A stretch of DNA of 64,000 nt, taken from positions 1 to 64,000 of the forward strand of contig NZ_VTUC01000005.1 in the NCBI RefSeq assembly GCF_008364555.1, read 5' to 3'. Each line of letters begins with the position of its first letter. Positions within the stretch are counted from its first letter, which is position 1. The notes beneath the pieces are model-generated. The model worked only from the letters and a program-made list of their open reading frames with translations. It had not been told where the DNA came from and made no database searches. This document shows positions 55,410-64,000 of the stretch, in pieces. Source of the DNA: Enterobacter vonholyi (GTDB lineage: Bacteria; Pseudomonadota; Gammaproteobacteria; Enterobacterales; Enterobacteriaceae). A program made the translations under genes and the position numbers.

Positions 55410-55888
55410 TGCGAATTGGACACGGTTTTGATGTACACGCCTTTGGCGGCGAAGGCCCAATTATCATTGGCGGCGTGCGCATTCCTTATGAAAAAGGGCT
55501 GCTGGCGCATTCTGATGGCGACGTGGCGCTGCATGCGCTGACCGACGCGCTGTTGGGCGCGGCCGCACTGGGTGATATCGGCAAGCTGTTCCCGGACACC
55601 GACCCGGCGTTTAAAGGGGCAGACAGCCGTGAACTGCTGCGCGAAGCGTGGCGCCGCATCCAGGCGAAAGGCTACACCCTTGGCAACGTCGACGTGACGA
55701 TTATCGCCCAGGCCCCGAAAATGCTGCCGCACATTCCGCAGATGCGTGTGTTTATCGCAGAAGATCTGGGTTGCCATATGGACGACGTGAACGTCAAAGC
55801 GACGACGACCGAGAAGCTGGGCTTCACAGGTCGTGGCGAAGGGATTGCCTGTGAAGCCGTGGCGCTGCTGGTGAAGGCGAGCAAATGA
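55409..55888 (+). CDS. ispF: 2-C-methyl-D-erythritol 2,4-cyclodiphosphate synthase
   Basis: A 159-residue trimeric zinc enzyme of the MEP isoprenoid pathway. [12 protein letters not shown] holds the Asp-His zinc ligands; [21 protein letters not shown] is the family signature; [19 protein letters not shown] closes the site. Linked to ispD by TAATG coupling and to truD by a 4-bp overlap. Confidence 0.97.
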   Translation: MRIGHGFDVHAFGGEGPIIIGGVRIPYEKGLLAHSDGDVALHALTDALLGAAALGDIGKLFPDTDPAFKGADSRELLREAWRRIQAKGYTLGNVDVTIIAQAPKMLPHIPQMRVFIAEDLGCHMDDVNVKATTTEKLGFTGRGEGIACEAVALLVKASK

Positions 55889-56914
55889 CAGACTTCGACA
55901 ACCTGACATATCTGCATGGCAAACCGCAGGGGAACGGGGTGCTGAAAGCCAGCCCGGAAGATTTCCTCGTGGTCGAGGATCTGGGCTTTGAGCCGGATGG
56001 CGAAGGCGAACATATCCTGGTGCGTATTCTGAAAAATGGCTGCAATACCCGCTTTGTGGCCGACGCGCTGGCAAAATTCCTCAAAATTCATGCCCGCGAA
56101 GTGAGCTTTGCCGGGCAGAAAGATAAACACGCCGTCACGGAACAGTGGCTCTGCGCGCGCGTTCCCGGCAATGCGATGCCTGATTTAAGCAAATTTGAGC
56201 TTGAGGGCTGTAAGGTACTGGAATATGCCCGCCACAAGCGCAAACTGCGTCTGGGGGCGTTGAAAGGCAACGCGTTTACGCTGGTGCTGCGCGAAGTGAC
56301 TGACCGAGAAGACGTTGAAAAACGCCTGAACGCCATCAGCGACCGCGGCGTACCGAACTACTTTGGCGCGCAGCGCTTTGGCATCGGCGGCAGCAACCTG
56401 CAGGGCGCGCTGCGCTGGGCGCAAAGCTATGCGCCGGTACGTGACAGGAATAAACGCAGTTTTTGGTTGTCGGCGGCCCGCAGCGCGTTGTTTAATCAGA
56501 TTGTGAGCGAAAGGCTGAAAAAACCGGACGCGAATCAAGTTGTTGTTGGCGATGCGCTACAATTAGCGGGACGCGGAAGCTGGTTTGTGGCAACGGCCGA
56601 AGAGATGGCTGATGTGCAGTCGCGCGTGGACGCAAAAGCGCTGATGATTACCGCCGCGTTGCCCGGTACGGGCGACTGGGGAACACAGGGCGACGCGCTG
56701 GCCGCCGAGCAGTCAGCCGTGGCGGACGCGCCAGAATTGCAATCCTTGCTGGTGCGGGAAAAAGTTGAAGCGGCACGCCGCGCGATGCTGCTCTATCCGC
56801 AGCAGTTAAGCTGGAACTGGTGGGATGACGTGACCGTCGAGTTACGCTTCTGGCTGCCGGCAGGCAGCTTTGCCACCAGTGTTGTCAGGGAACTTATCAA
56901 CACCTCGGGTGATT

Positions 56915-56934
<20 letters not shown>
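55885..56934 (+). CDS. truD: tRNA pseudouridine(13) synthase
   Basis: A 349-residue pseudouridine synthase for U13 of tRNA-Glu. The catalytic aspartate is in the motif [12 protein letters not shown] near residue 80. The TRUD insertion domain follows ([16 protein letters not shown]). The 3' end overlaps the surE start by 20 bp. Confidence 0.96.
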
Positions 56935-58296
<1,362 letters not shown>

Positions 58297-58412
58297 GACT
58301 CGGAATTATCCAGGGTTATTAAGGCAAATTCAGCGTATGGTGTGGCGCGAAAGATTCGTGCCATCACGGTAAATTTTAAGTCACTGGTAGTTAACACATT
58401 CCTGGGGGATAA

Positions 58413-59537
58413 ATGAGCGCGGGAAGCCCTAAATTCACCATCAGCCGTGTTGCGGCATTATCACTGGTTTCGCTCTGGCTGGCAGGCTGTACAAGTTCAA
58501 ACAACGCGCCTGCGCCCGTGAGTTCCGTCGGCGGAAACAGCGGCTCCGGTAACACGTCCAGCGGAATGTTAATCACGCCGCCACCTAAAATGGGGACGGC
58601 TGCACCGCAGCAAACACCACAAATTCAGCCTGTGCAACATCCTGTTACACAGCCAGTGCAGGTTCAGCCAGTTGAACAACCTGTTCAGACCCAAAATGGC
58701 CGCATAGTCTATAACCGCCAGTATGGGAACATTCCGAAAGGCAGCTACACCGGTGGCAGCACCTATACCGTGAAACGCGGCGATACGCTGTTCTACATTG
58801 CGTGGATCACCGGGAACGATTTCCGTGACCTCGCGCAGCGCAATAACGTCCAGGCCCCATATGCTCTGGAAGTCGGGCAAACGCTCCAGGTGGGCAACGC
58901 GACGGGGACGCCGCTTACGCCTGGCAACACCGTTTCAGCGGCCGATGTAACAGCTCAAAATAACAGCGTTAAGCCTGCACAAAAATCCACCACGGTGGTT
59001 GCTTCACAACCTGTAATTACGTATTCTGAGGATTCAGGTGATCAGACTGCTAACAAAATGTTGCCGAATAATAAAGGGACTGCGACTGTTGTCACAGCAC
59101 CGGTAACGGCACCTGTGGTTAGCTCTACTGAACCGACTGCCAGCAGTATGACCTCCAGTTCGCCAATCTCTGCATGGCGCTGGCCAACTGACGGCAAGGT
59201 TATCGAAAACTTCTCTTCCTCCGAAGGGGGAAATAAAGGGATCGATATCGCAGGGAGTAAAGGACAGGCTATCATCGCGACCGCAGATGGGCGCGTTGTG
59301 TATGCCGGTAACGCTCTGCGCGGTTACGGTAATCTTATTATCATCAAACATAACGATGATTACCTGAGTGCCTACGCCCATAACGACACAATGCTGGTCC
59401 GGGAACAACAAGAAGTTAAGGCGGGGCAAAAAATCGCTACCATGGGTAGCACCGGAACCAGTTCTACACGCTTGCATTTTGAAATTCGTTACAAGGGGAA
59501 ATCCGTAAACCCGCTGCAGTATTTGCCGCAGCGATAA
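58413..59537 (+). CDS. nlpD: murein hydrolase activator NlpD
   Basis: A 374-residue outer-membrane lipoprotein that activates AmiC at the septum. The lipobox is LAGC with Cys26. A Gln/Pro-rich linker with repeated Q-P-V is at about 60-90, LysM at about 115-160 ([15 protein letters not shown]), and the LytM/M23 domain covers the C-terminus ([21 protein letters not shown], ending in [10 protein letters not shown]). The M23 metal ligands look degenerate (no full HxH set), as expected for a non-catalytic activator. The rpoS promoter lies inside it. Confidence 0.96.
   Translation: MSAGSPKFTISRVAALSLVSLWLAGCTSSNNAPAPVSSVGGNSGSGNTSSGMLITPPPKMGTAAPQQTPQIQPVQHPVTQPVQVQPVEQPVQTQNGRIVYNRQYGNIPKGSYTGGSTYTVKRGDTLFYIAWITGNDFRDLAQRNNVQAPYALEVGQTLQVGNATGTPLTPGNTVSAADVTAQNNSVKPAQKSTTVVASQPVITYSEDSGDQTANKMLPNNKGTATVVTAPVTAPVVSSTEPTASSMTSSSPISAWRWPTDGKVIENFSSSEGGNKGIDIAGSKGQAIIATADGRVVYAGNALRGYGNLIIIKHNDDYLSAYAHNDTMLVREQQEVKAGQKIATMGSTGTSSTRLHFEIRYKGKSVNPLQYLPQR
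58999..59027 (+). promoter_or_regulatory. major rpoS promoter within nlpD
   Basis: TTGCTT (58999-59004) and TATTCT (59022-59027) are 17 bp apart, within nlpD, giving a start near 59034. This is about 563 bases ahead of the rpoS ATG, agreeing with the long leader of about 567 nt known in E. coli, which folds and is opened by DsrA, RprA and ArcZ. Confidence 0.7.
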
Positions 59538-59596
59538 TTTGACGGGGCATGCCAGCCAGGGTGTCTCGTTCAGGGATCACGGGTAGGAGCCACCTT

Positions 59597-60589
59597 ATGA
59601 GTCAGAATACGCTGAAAGTTCATGATTTAAATGAAGACGCGGAATTTGATGAGAACGGAGTAGAGGCTTTTGACGAAAAAGCCTTAGTAGAAGAGGAACC
59701 CAGTGATAACGATTTGGCTGAAGAAGAGCTGTTATCGCAGGGTGCCACACAGCGTGTACTGGACGCGACTCAGCTTTACCTTGGGGAGATTGGTTACTCC
59801 CCACTGCTAACGGCCGAAGAAGAAGTCTATTTCGCACGTCGTGCTTTGCGTGGTGATGTTGCCTCGCGTCGTCGCATGATTGAAAGTAACCTGCGACTGG
59901 TCGTGAAAATTGCCCGCCGTTACGGCAATCGTGGTCTGGCTCTGCTGGATCTGATTGAAGAGGGCAACTTAGGTCTCATCCGCGCAGTTGAGAAATTTGA
60001 CCCGGAACGCGGGTTCCGTTTCTCAACCTACGCGACCTGGTGGATTCGTCAGACCATCGAACGGGCTATTATGAACCAGACCCGTACGATCCGCCTGCCG
60101 ATACACATCGTCAAAGAGTTGAACGTTTATCTGCGCACCGCGCGCGAGTTGTCCCATAAACTGGACCACGAGCCAAGCGCAGAAGAAATTGCCGAGCAAC
60201 TCGATAAACCGGTTGATGACGTAAGCCGTATGCTGCGTCTCAACGAGCGCATTACCTCTGTTGACACCCCGCTGGGTGGCGACTCCGAAAAAGCGCTGCT
60301 GGACATCCTGGCCGATGAAAAAGATAACGGTCCGGAAGACACCACGCAGGACGATGACATGAAACAGAGCATCGTCAAATGGCTGTTCGAACTGAACGCC
60401 AAACAGCGTGAAGTGCTGGCACGTCGTTTCGGTTTACTGGGGTATGAAGCTGCGACACTGGAAGACGTCGGCCGCGAAATTGGCCTGACCCGTGAACGTG
60501 TTCGTCAGATTCAGGTTGAAGGTCTGCGCCGCCTGCGTGAAATCCTGCAGGGGCAAGGTCTGAATATCGAAGCGCTGTTCCGCGAATAA
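59597..60589 (+). CDS. rpoS: RNA polymerase stationary-phase sigma factor RpoS
   Basis: A 330-residue sigma-38. Region 1.2 is followed by region 2 with the -10 recognition helix [21 protein letters not shown], region 3 ([19 protein letters not shown]) and region 4 with the -35 [27 protein letters not shown]. Start at 59597 has GGTAGGAGCCACCTT, a strong SD as in E. coli; an ATG 16 codons upstream is in the leader. Same length as the reference, with no truncation or frameshift of the sort seen in some laboratory-adapted rpoS alleles. Confidence 0.98.
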   Translation: MSQNTLKVHDLNEDAEFDENGVEAFDEKALVEEEPSDNDLAEEELLSQGATQRVLDATQLYLGEIGYSPLLTAEEEVYFARRALRGDVASRRRMIESNLRLVVKIARRYGNRGLALLDLIEEGNLGLIRAVEKFDPERGFRFSTYATWWIRQTIERAIMNQTRTIRLPIHIVKELNVYLRTARELSHKLDHEPSAEEIAEQLDKPVDDVSRMLRLNERITSVDTPLGGDSEKALLDILADEKDNGPEDTTQDDDMKQSIVKWLFELNAKQREVLARRFGLLGYEAATLEDVGREIGLTRERVRQIQVEGLRRLREILQGQGLNIEALFRE

Positions 60590-60602
60590 GCAACCTTTCG
60601 TC

Positions 60603-60633
60603 AAAAAAGGCCCGTCGTGAGACGGGCCTTTTT
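60603..60633. terminator. bidirectional terminator after rpoS
   Basis: Stem GGCCCGTC/GACGGGCC with a GTGA loop, preceded by six A and followed by five T. Serves rpoS and the convergent MFS-DUF4440 operon. Confidence 0.9.
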
Positions 60634-60641
60634 CTTTTGTG

Positions 60642-61022
60642 TTACGGCTGTGCCGCCGTTTCGTGCAGCAGACGCCACGTTATTTTGTCGCCTTCCTGAC
60701 TGAGCACCGCGGTCGACCAGCGCACGTTGACGGGCAGGTCTGGCCGGGTTTGCGTCTCCCGGTAGTGGAGCACCGCGCCACGATCCCAACGCTGGATCGT
60801 GGATAATTCGTCAATGACGATCTTCAGTCCGGGACGGCTTCCACGCTGTTTTTCCAGAAAACTGGCCAGGCCGTTATAGTCGATCTGCACACCACCCGGC
60901 GGGATCATCAGAAAATCTGGGCTGAAGCGGGCGAGCAGGGCGTCGGGATCGCCTTCACCTTTGCCTAACCAGTCTTCAAGCGCAATGTGGAGGTCGATAA
61001 TGTCGTGTTCGAAAGGCGTCAT
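60642..61022 (-). CDS. DUF4440/SnoaL-like small protein
   Basis: A 126-residue protein of the NTF2-like alpha+beta barrel superfamily (cone fold): an N-terminal helix (DIIDLHIALEDWLGKGEGDPDALLARF) followed by curved strands. Catalytic function unknown; members bind small hydrophobic ligands or are inactive. Its ATG overlaps the stop of the MFS gene by 4 bp, so the two are coupled. Confidence 0.72.
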   Translation of the reverse strand: MTPFEHDIIDLHIALEDWLGKGEGDPDALLARFSPDFLMIPPGGVQIDYNGLASFLEKQRGSRPGLKIVIDELSTIQRWDRGAVLHYRETQTRPDLPVNVRWSTAVLSQEGDKITWRLLHETAAQP

Positions 61023-62221
61023 GAATTCTCCTGTCGCAGCTGATTTAGCACCTGCGTATTGTTAAGACGAAAAACGTACGGTACAGGCAGCAAGGTCATG
61101 CCTGCAGCAAAAATAAACATCCCGTGCCAGGCGGCGAGTGGTGGCAGCCAGGCCTGCGCCAGGTTCAGCACCTGCGCAAGCAGCAGGGCACCGGCAAAAA
61201 AACTCAGCTGACGATTGAGATTCCACAGCGCGCTGGCATCCGGCATCTCGTCCCGGCGCGTTGCCAGAAACGCGCTGCTCTGAGCTGTACTGCTGCACAG
61301 GCTTCCTCCCGCGCCCATCAGGGTAAACGCGACGGCAGGCAACAGCATTGACGAGCTGACGTCAATCAAAAGCAGAATACCCGCCGCCTGCAAAAGGCAG
61401 CCGATGACTATCAGCGGTCGGGGGCCGATACGGTTAAAATAACGTCCCGTCGTCGTGATGGCGATAAACGATGCTACAGACCACGGCAGCATGAGCATTC
61501 CCGTTGCGGCTGGGCTCATGTTCGCCTCGTGCTGAAGATAAAACATGCCCGTGACGTTCACCCCAATAAATATGCCGGGGACGCAAAAATAGACAAGCAT
61601 TGAAAAACGCAAAAGCGGGTCCGCGAGCAAGGGCAGGTTTAGCAATCTGGCCGCGTTCATCGTGGGTTTTTCATGTTTAAGCCACAGACAGGCCAGAACA
61701 AAGGTCACGATAGCCACCGGGAGCGTGGCGAAAAAGATCCATCGCCAGCCCAGCGTCTGCACCAGCACGCCGCCGATAGCCGGGGAGCAGGCCGGGGCAA
61801 GCAACGCAACCAGCATCACTACCGAGGAGAGTCGGGCCCGCTCGTGAGGCCTGAACTGTTGCCAGGTCAGCGCCTGTCCGACGGGGATCAGTAAGCCCCC
61901 TCCCACGCCCTGAAGCACTCGCCAGGCAATCAGAGTTTCCAGCGTTGCAGACAGGCCCGCTGCAGCTGAGGCTGCGCTGAACAGAAAAAGCGAAAGCAGG
62001 ATGACGCGCTTTGGCCCGATGCGGCGAGTGAGCACGCTGCTGAACGGGATCGCCAGCGTCAGACCGGCAATATACCCGTTACTGACCCAGGCAAGCGCTG
62101 ATGGCGTGGCAGTAAAGGCGTGAGCCATTGCCGGAAAGGCGACGCTGGCAATAAACATGTTGATCAAATCAAGAAAAAAGCCCAGCAGATAGACAACGGC
62201 AACTTTGCTGCGATACGTCAT
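61019..62221 (-). CDS. MFS drug:H+ antiporter (DHA1 type)
   Basis: A 400-residue transporter with about twelve hydrophobic segments. Motif A-like residues are in ITTTGRYFNRIGPRP and SVLTRRIGPKRVILL, and motif C-like residues in ACSPAIGGVLVQTLGW, pointing to a DHA1 or DHA2-like exporter. Substrate unknown. Divergent from a LysR gene with a perfect palindrome between, so expression is probably controlled by that regulator. Confidence 0.8.
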   Translation of the reverse strand: MTYRSKVAVVYLLGFFLDLINMFIASVAFPAMAHAFTATPSALAWVSNGYIAGLTLAIPFSSVLTRRIGPKRVILLSLFLFSAASAAAGLSATLETLIAWRVLQGVGGGLLIPVGQALTWQQFRPHERARLSSVVMLVALLAPACSPAIGGVLVQTLGWRWIFFATLPVAIVTFVLACLWLKHEKPTMNAARLLNLPLLADPLLRFSMLVYFCVPGIFIGVNVTGMFYLQHEANMSPAATGMLMLPWSVASFIAITTTGRYFNRIGPRPLIVIGCLLQAAGILLLIDVSSSMLLPAVAFTLMGAGGSLCSSTAQSSAFLATRRDEMPDASALWNLNRQLSFFAGALLLAQVLNLAQAWLPPLAAWHGMFIFAAGMTLLPVPYVFRLNNTQVLNQLRQENS

Positions 62222-62293
62222 GGTGGATCCTCCGGTGAGGTGGCGTATCGTATCGGCTCGGGAATCACGGATAAACCTGACAAAGCGCGATTT

Positions 62294-62316
62294 ACTGTCA
62301 AAATTATTTTGACAGT
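62294..62316. promoter_or_regulatory. perfect palindrome, candidate LysR operator
   Basis: Two 11-bp arms, ACTGTCAAAAT and ATTTTGACAGT, meet around a single central T (62305). It lies 73 bp from the MFS start and just 10 bp before the LysR ATG, so it could control both. T-N11-A LysR boxes are shorter and weaker; this is unusually strong. Confidence 0.6.
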
Positions 62317-62326
62317 ATAAGGCGTA

Positions 62327-63217
62327 ATGATGATTAACCTACAGCGAACGCAGATGTTTATCGCAGTGGCCGACACCGGCAGTTTTACGGCGGCCGCAGA
62401 GGCGATGGGGCTGACAAAAGCGGTGGTTAGCTTCAATATCCGCCAGCTTGAAGATGAGCTGGGCGTTACGCTGCTGCTGCGCTCTACCCGCCGCCTGACG
62501 TTAACCGAGGCGGGCGCGCTTTTTCATCAGCGCAGCGTGGCGCTTCTGAAGGAAGCCGAACGGCTGCAGGATGATGTCCGCGCGAATCATGCGGGACTTA
62601 CCGGTGAACTGCGGATCACGACCACGCCTGAATATGGCTCCCGGGTCGTGGTGCCGCTGCTGGCCAGGTTTAGCCAGCAGCACCCCGATCTTCGCGTCCG
62701 ACACGTTTCGTCGTCACTGCATGCTGACCTTATCTCGGAGCGCTTTGACGTGGCCATCCGGCTGGGGACGCTTGCCGATTCGCGCAACCACGCCGCACTG
62801 ATTTCTCACTTTTCTATTCTCCCCGTCGCGACGCCCGAGTGGCTTGCGAGAAACCCTATCGAATCGATTGCGCAGCTGGCGCAGGCCGACTGGATTATTC
62901 ATGAGCGCCTGGCCTCACCGCTGCGCTGGCAGGTGAAAAATGCCAGCGGCGCGCCTGAAACGCTCGAGATAAAAAAAGCGCCACGTTTGTTTGCCGACAG
63001 CGCTCAGGCCCTTATGGCTTTTGCGCTCGCAGGCGGTGGGGTGGCGTTACTGCCGGAATGGCTGGTGCGCGATTCACTTGATGCGGGAGAACTGGTCCAG
63101 GTGTTACCGGAATATACCTTTGCGCGGCAGGGCATCTATGCGGTCTATCCTGATGCCCGGCATGTCTCAGCGAAAGTGCGCACCTTTATCGATTTTATGC
63201 GCACCAGCGTGAATTAA
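62327..63217 (+). CDS. LysR-type transcriptional regulator
   Basis: A 296-residue LysR regulator. HTH at residues 5-65 (MFIAVADTGSFTAAAEAMGL, VSFNIRQLEDELG) followed by a substrate-binding domain of the PBP2 CrgA-like type. An ATG one codon in (62330) is equally plausible; no strong SD distinguishes them. Divergent from the MFS-DUF4440 operon. Its stop overlaps the convergent marR-type gene by 4 bp. Similar to regulators of efflux or aromatic metabolism but target unknown. Confidence 0.88.
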   Translation: MMINLQRTQMFIAVADTGSFTAAAEAMGLTKAVVSFNIRQLEDELGVTLLLRSTRRLTLTEAGALFHQRSVALLKEAERLQDDVRANHAGLTGELRITTTPEYGSRVVVPLLARFSQQHPDLRVRHVSSSLHADLISERFDVAIRLGTLADSRNHAALISHFSILPVATPEWLARNPIESIAQLAQADWIIHERLASPLRWQVKNASGAPETLEIKKAPRLFADSAQALMAFALAGGGVALLPEWLVRDSLDAGELVQVLPEYTFARQGIYAVYPDARHVSAKVRTFIDFMRTSVN

Positions 63218-63621
63218 TCGTGCATCATCTTTTTGATGAGAGCCGAGAACTGCTCCCGCTCGGCCTTGTTAAGACGGCCTAAAAAGGCCTCATCAACCTC
63301 ATTGCCTACCGGCTTACAGTCTGCAAGCAGGGCCTCACCTTCTGGCGTGAGGAAGACAAAGCGACGGCGCTTATCTGCAGGGTCGTGCTCGCGTTTGACC
63401 AGCCCGCGCGCCTCCATGCGGCTGAGCATTTCCGCCAGGGTCGCTTTGGTGCTGACCGCGACCTCAGTCAATGCCACCTGTTCGATGCCCGGATGCTCGG
63501 CAATAGAGCGCATCACCGCATACTGCGGCTTGGTCAGCTCCGGCAATGCATGTTGCCACCGTGCAGTATGCTGTTGAAAAAGCTGACGTAACAGGTGGAA
63601 CGCCTCTTGTCTTAGTTCCAT
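63214..63621 (-). CDS. MarR-family regulator of the linked decarboxylase-type operon
   Basis: A 135-residue winged-helix regulator. The recognition part is AVSTKATLAEMLSRMEARGLV and the wing REHDPADKRRRFVFLT. Start at 63621 (MELRQEAFHLL) follows GGAG; a codon 8 positions upstream is less likely. Related to the MarR/SlyA-like gene next to pad1/yclC in some E. coli strains by the rpoS-mutS junction (recalled). Divergent from the ubiX-type gene, with palindromes between. Confidence 0.85.
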   Translation of the reverse strand: MELRQEAFHLLRQLFQQHTARWQHALPELTKPQYAVMRSIAEHPGIEQVALTEVAVSTKATLAEMLSRMEARGLVKREHDPADKRRRFVFLTPEGEALLADCKPVGNEVDEAFLGRLNKAEREQFSALIKKMMHD

Positions 63622-63705
63622 GAACACTCCGACAGAAAAAATCACCCCCTATGATAGCTGCTAAAGCCCGGGATGATAATGCGGCATTTTTTAGCATTTA
63701 GTGTG

Positions 63706-63775
63706 ATCGTATGCGAACGATATTGTCAGAAAAAGAATTCGGGAGTAGTTTACCCATAATGTTCGCACACGAACA
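63706..63775. promoter_or_regulatory. two palindromic candidate MarR operators
   Basis: TGTTCG-CACA-CGAACA (63760-63775) is a perfect 6+6 inverted repeat, and ATCGT...ACGAT (63706-63721) a second imperfect one sharing GCGAACGA-like bases. They are in the 172-bp space between the marR-type and ubiX-type genes, with the first near the ubiX start. Confidence 0.55.
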
Positions 63776-63793
63776 AAATGATTGAGGTGATGA

Positions 63794-64000
63794 ATGAGAT
63801 TGATCGTGGGAATGACGGGGGCAACGGGTGCTCCGCTTGGCGTGGCGCTGCTGCAGGCGCTACGGGAAATGCCGGAAGTGGAGACCCATCTGGTGATGTC
63901 GAAGTGGGCAAAAACCACCATTGAGCTGGAAACGCCTTACACCGCCCAGGACGTTGCTGCGCTGGCTGACGTTGTCCATAGCCCGGCAGACCAGGCCGCC
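63794..64000 (+). CDS. UbiX/Pad1-type flavin prenyltransferase, 3' end outside window
   Basis: The first 69 codons of a flavin prenyltransferase or hydroxyarylic acid decarboxylase subunit B. MRLIVGMTGATGAPLGVAL is the FMN/Rossmann start motif, and HLVMSKWAKTTIELET follows. With GAGGTG before the ATG. The divergent MarR gene and place next to rpoS recall the pad1-yclC-yclD or kpdBCD-type phenolic-acid decarboxylase operons. The housekeeping ubiX is elsewhere in related genomes, so this is probably the inducible paralogue. Confidence 0.85.
   Translation, partial: MRLIVGMTGATGAPLGVALLQALREMPEVETHLVMSKWAKTTIELETPYTAQDVAALADVVHSPADQAA

Noticed and set aside
63793-64000. Housekeeping ubiX
   Set aside because: The divergent MarR gene, operator-like repeats and rpoS neighbourhood fit the inducible pad1-type paralogue better; the fragment alone cannot separate them.

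Overview
The window reads as a chromosomal segment of a gamma-proteobacterium of the family Enterobacteriaceae, most likely Enterobacter or a close relative (inference from gene order and protein similarity remembered from E. coli, Salmonella and Klebsiella; no search was run). Much of it follows the E. coli order from the metZ tRNA and mltA to rpoS. A cysG copy sits inside the cysGDNC cluster, as in Klebsiella/Enterobacter rather than E. coli. There is no plasmid, phage or insertion-sequence gene in view.

Layout. (1) 1-14.2 kb: initiator tRNA, mltA, tcdA/csdE/csdA, ygdI, the sRNA gene gcvB divergent from gcvA, ygdD-rlmM, xni, sdaCB, ppnN, queF and syd. (2) 14.2-22 kb: the CsrA-sponging RNA gene csrB with UvrY-type upstream sites, yqcC-truC-yqcA, then a glucarate operon gudP-gudX-gudD followed by a glycerate 2-kinase gene. 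(3) 22-32.6 kb: barA (sensor kinase for the same UvrY-CsrB pathway), rlmD, relA-mazG (no mazEF between them), pyrG-eno. (4) 32.6-43.2 kb, the main accessory block: a standalone thioester-reductase-like SDR, an RpiR regulator divergent from a PTS EIICB-nanE operon, queE, a DHA2 drug-efflux-type transporter with an M20 amidohydrolase, and a divergent AraC regulator carrying a degenerate GH39-like domain. (5) 43.2-53.8 kb: queD and assimilatory sulfate reduction (cysJIH, then cysGDNC), with iap between and no CRISPR-Cas locus. (6) 53.8-60.6 kb: ygbE, ftsB-ispD-ispF-truD-surE-pcm, nlpD and rpoS, with the rpoS promoter inside nlpD. (7) 60.6-64 kb, the variable rpoS-mutS flank: MFS pump plus DUF4440 protein divergent from a LysR regulator around a perfect 11+1+11 palindrome, then a MarR regulator divergent from the start of a ubiX/pad1-type gene that runs off the window.

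Functional links. BarA-UvrY-CsrB-CsrA, GcvA-GcvB, RelA and RpoS are all global stress or nutrient regulators. queD, queE and queF are three enzymes of preQ0/preQ1 synthesis. cysJIH and cysGDNC together give sulfate to sulfide, including the sirohaem for CysI. The accessory blocks each look like a small catabolic or efflux unit with its own regulator. The most unusual items are a 19-20 residue gap in the Rossmann domain of the cys-cluster CysG, the GH39-like AraC regulator lacking the expected nucleophile, the lone SDR, and the uncharacterised PTS-NanE operon. I saw no convincing wholly new system.
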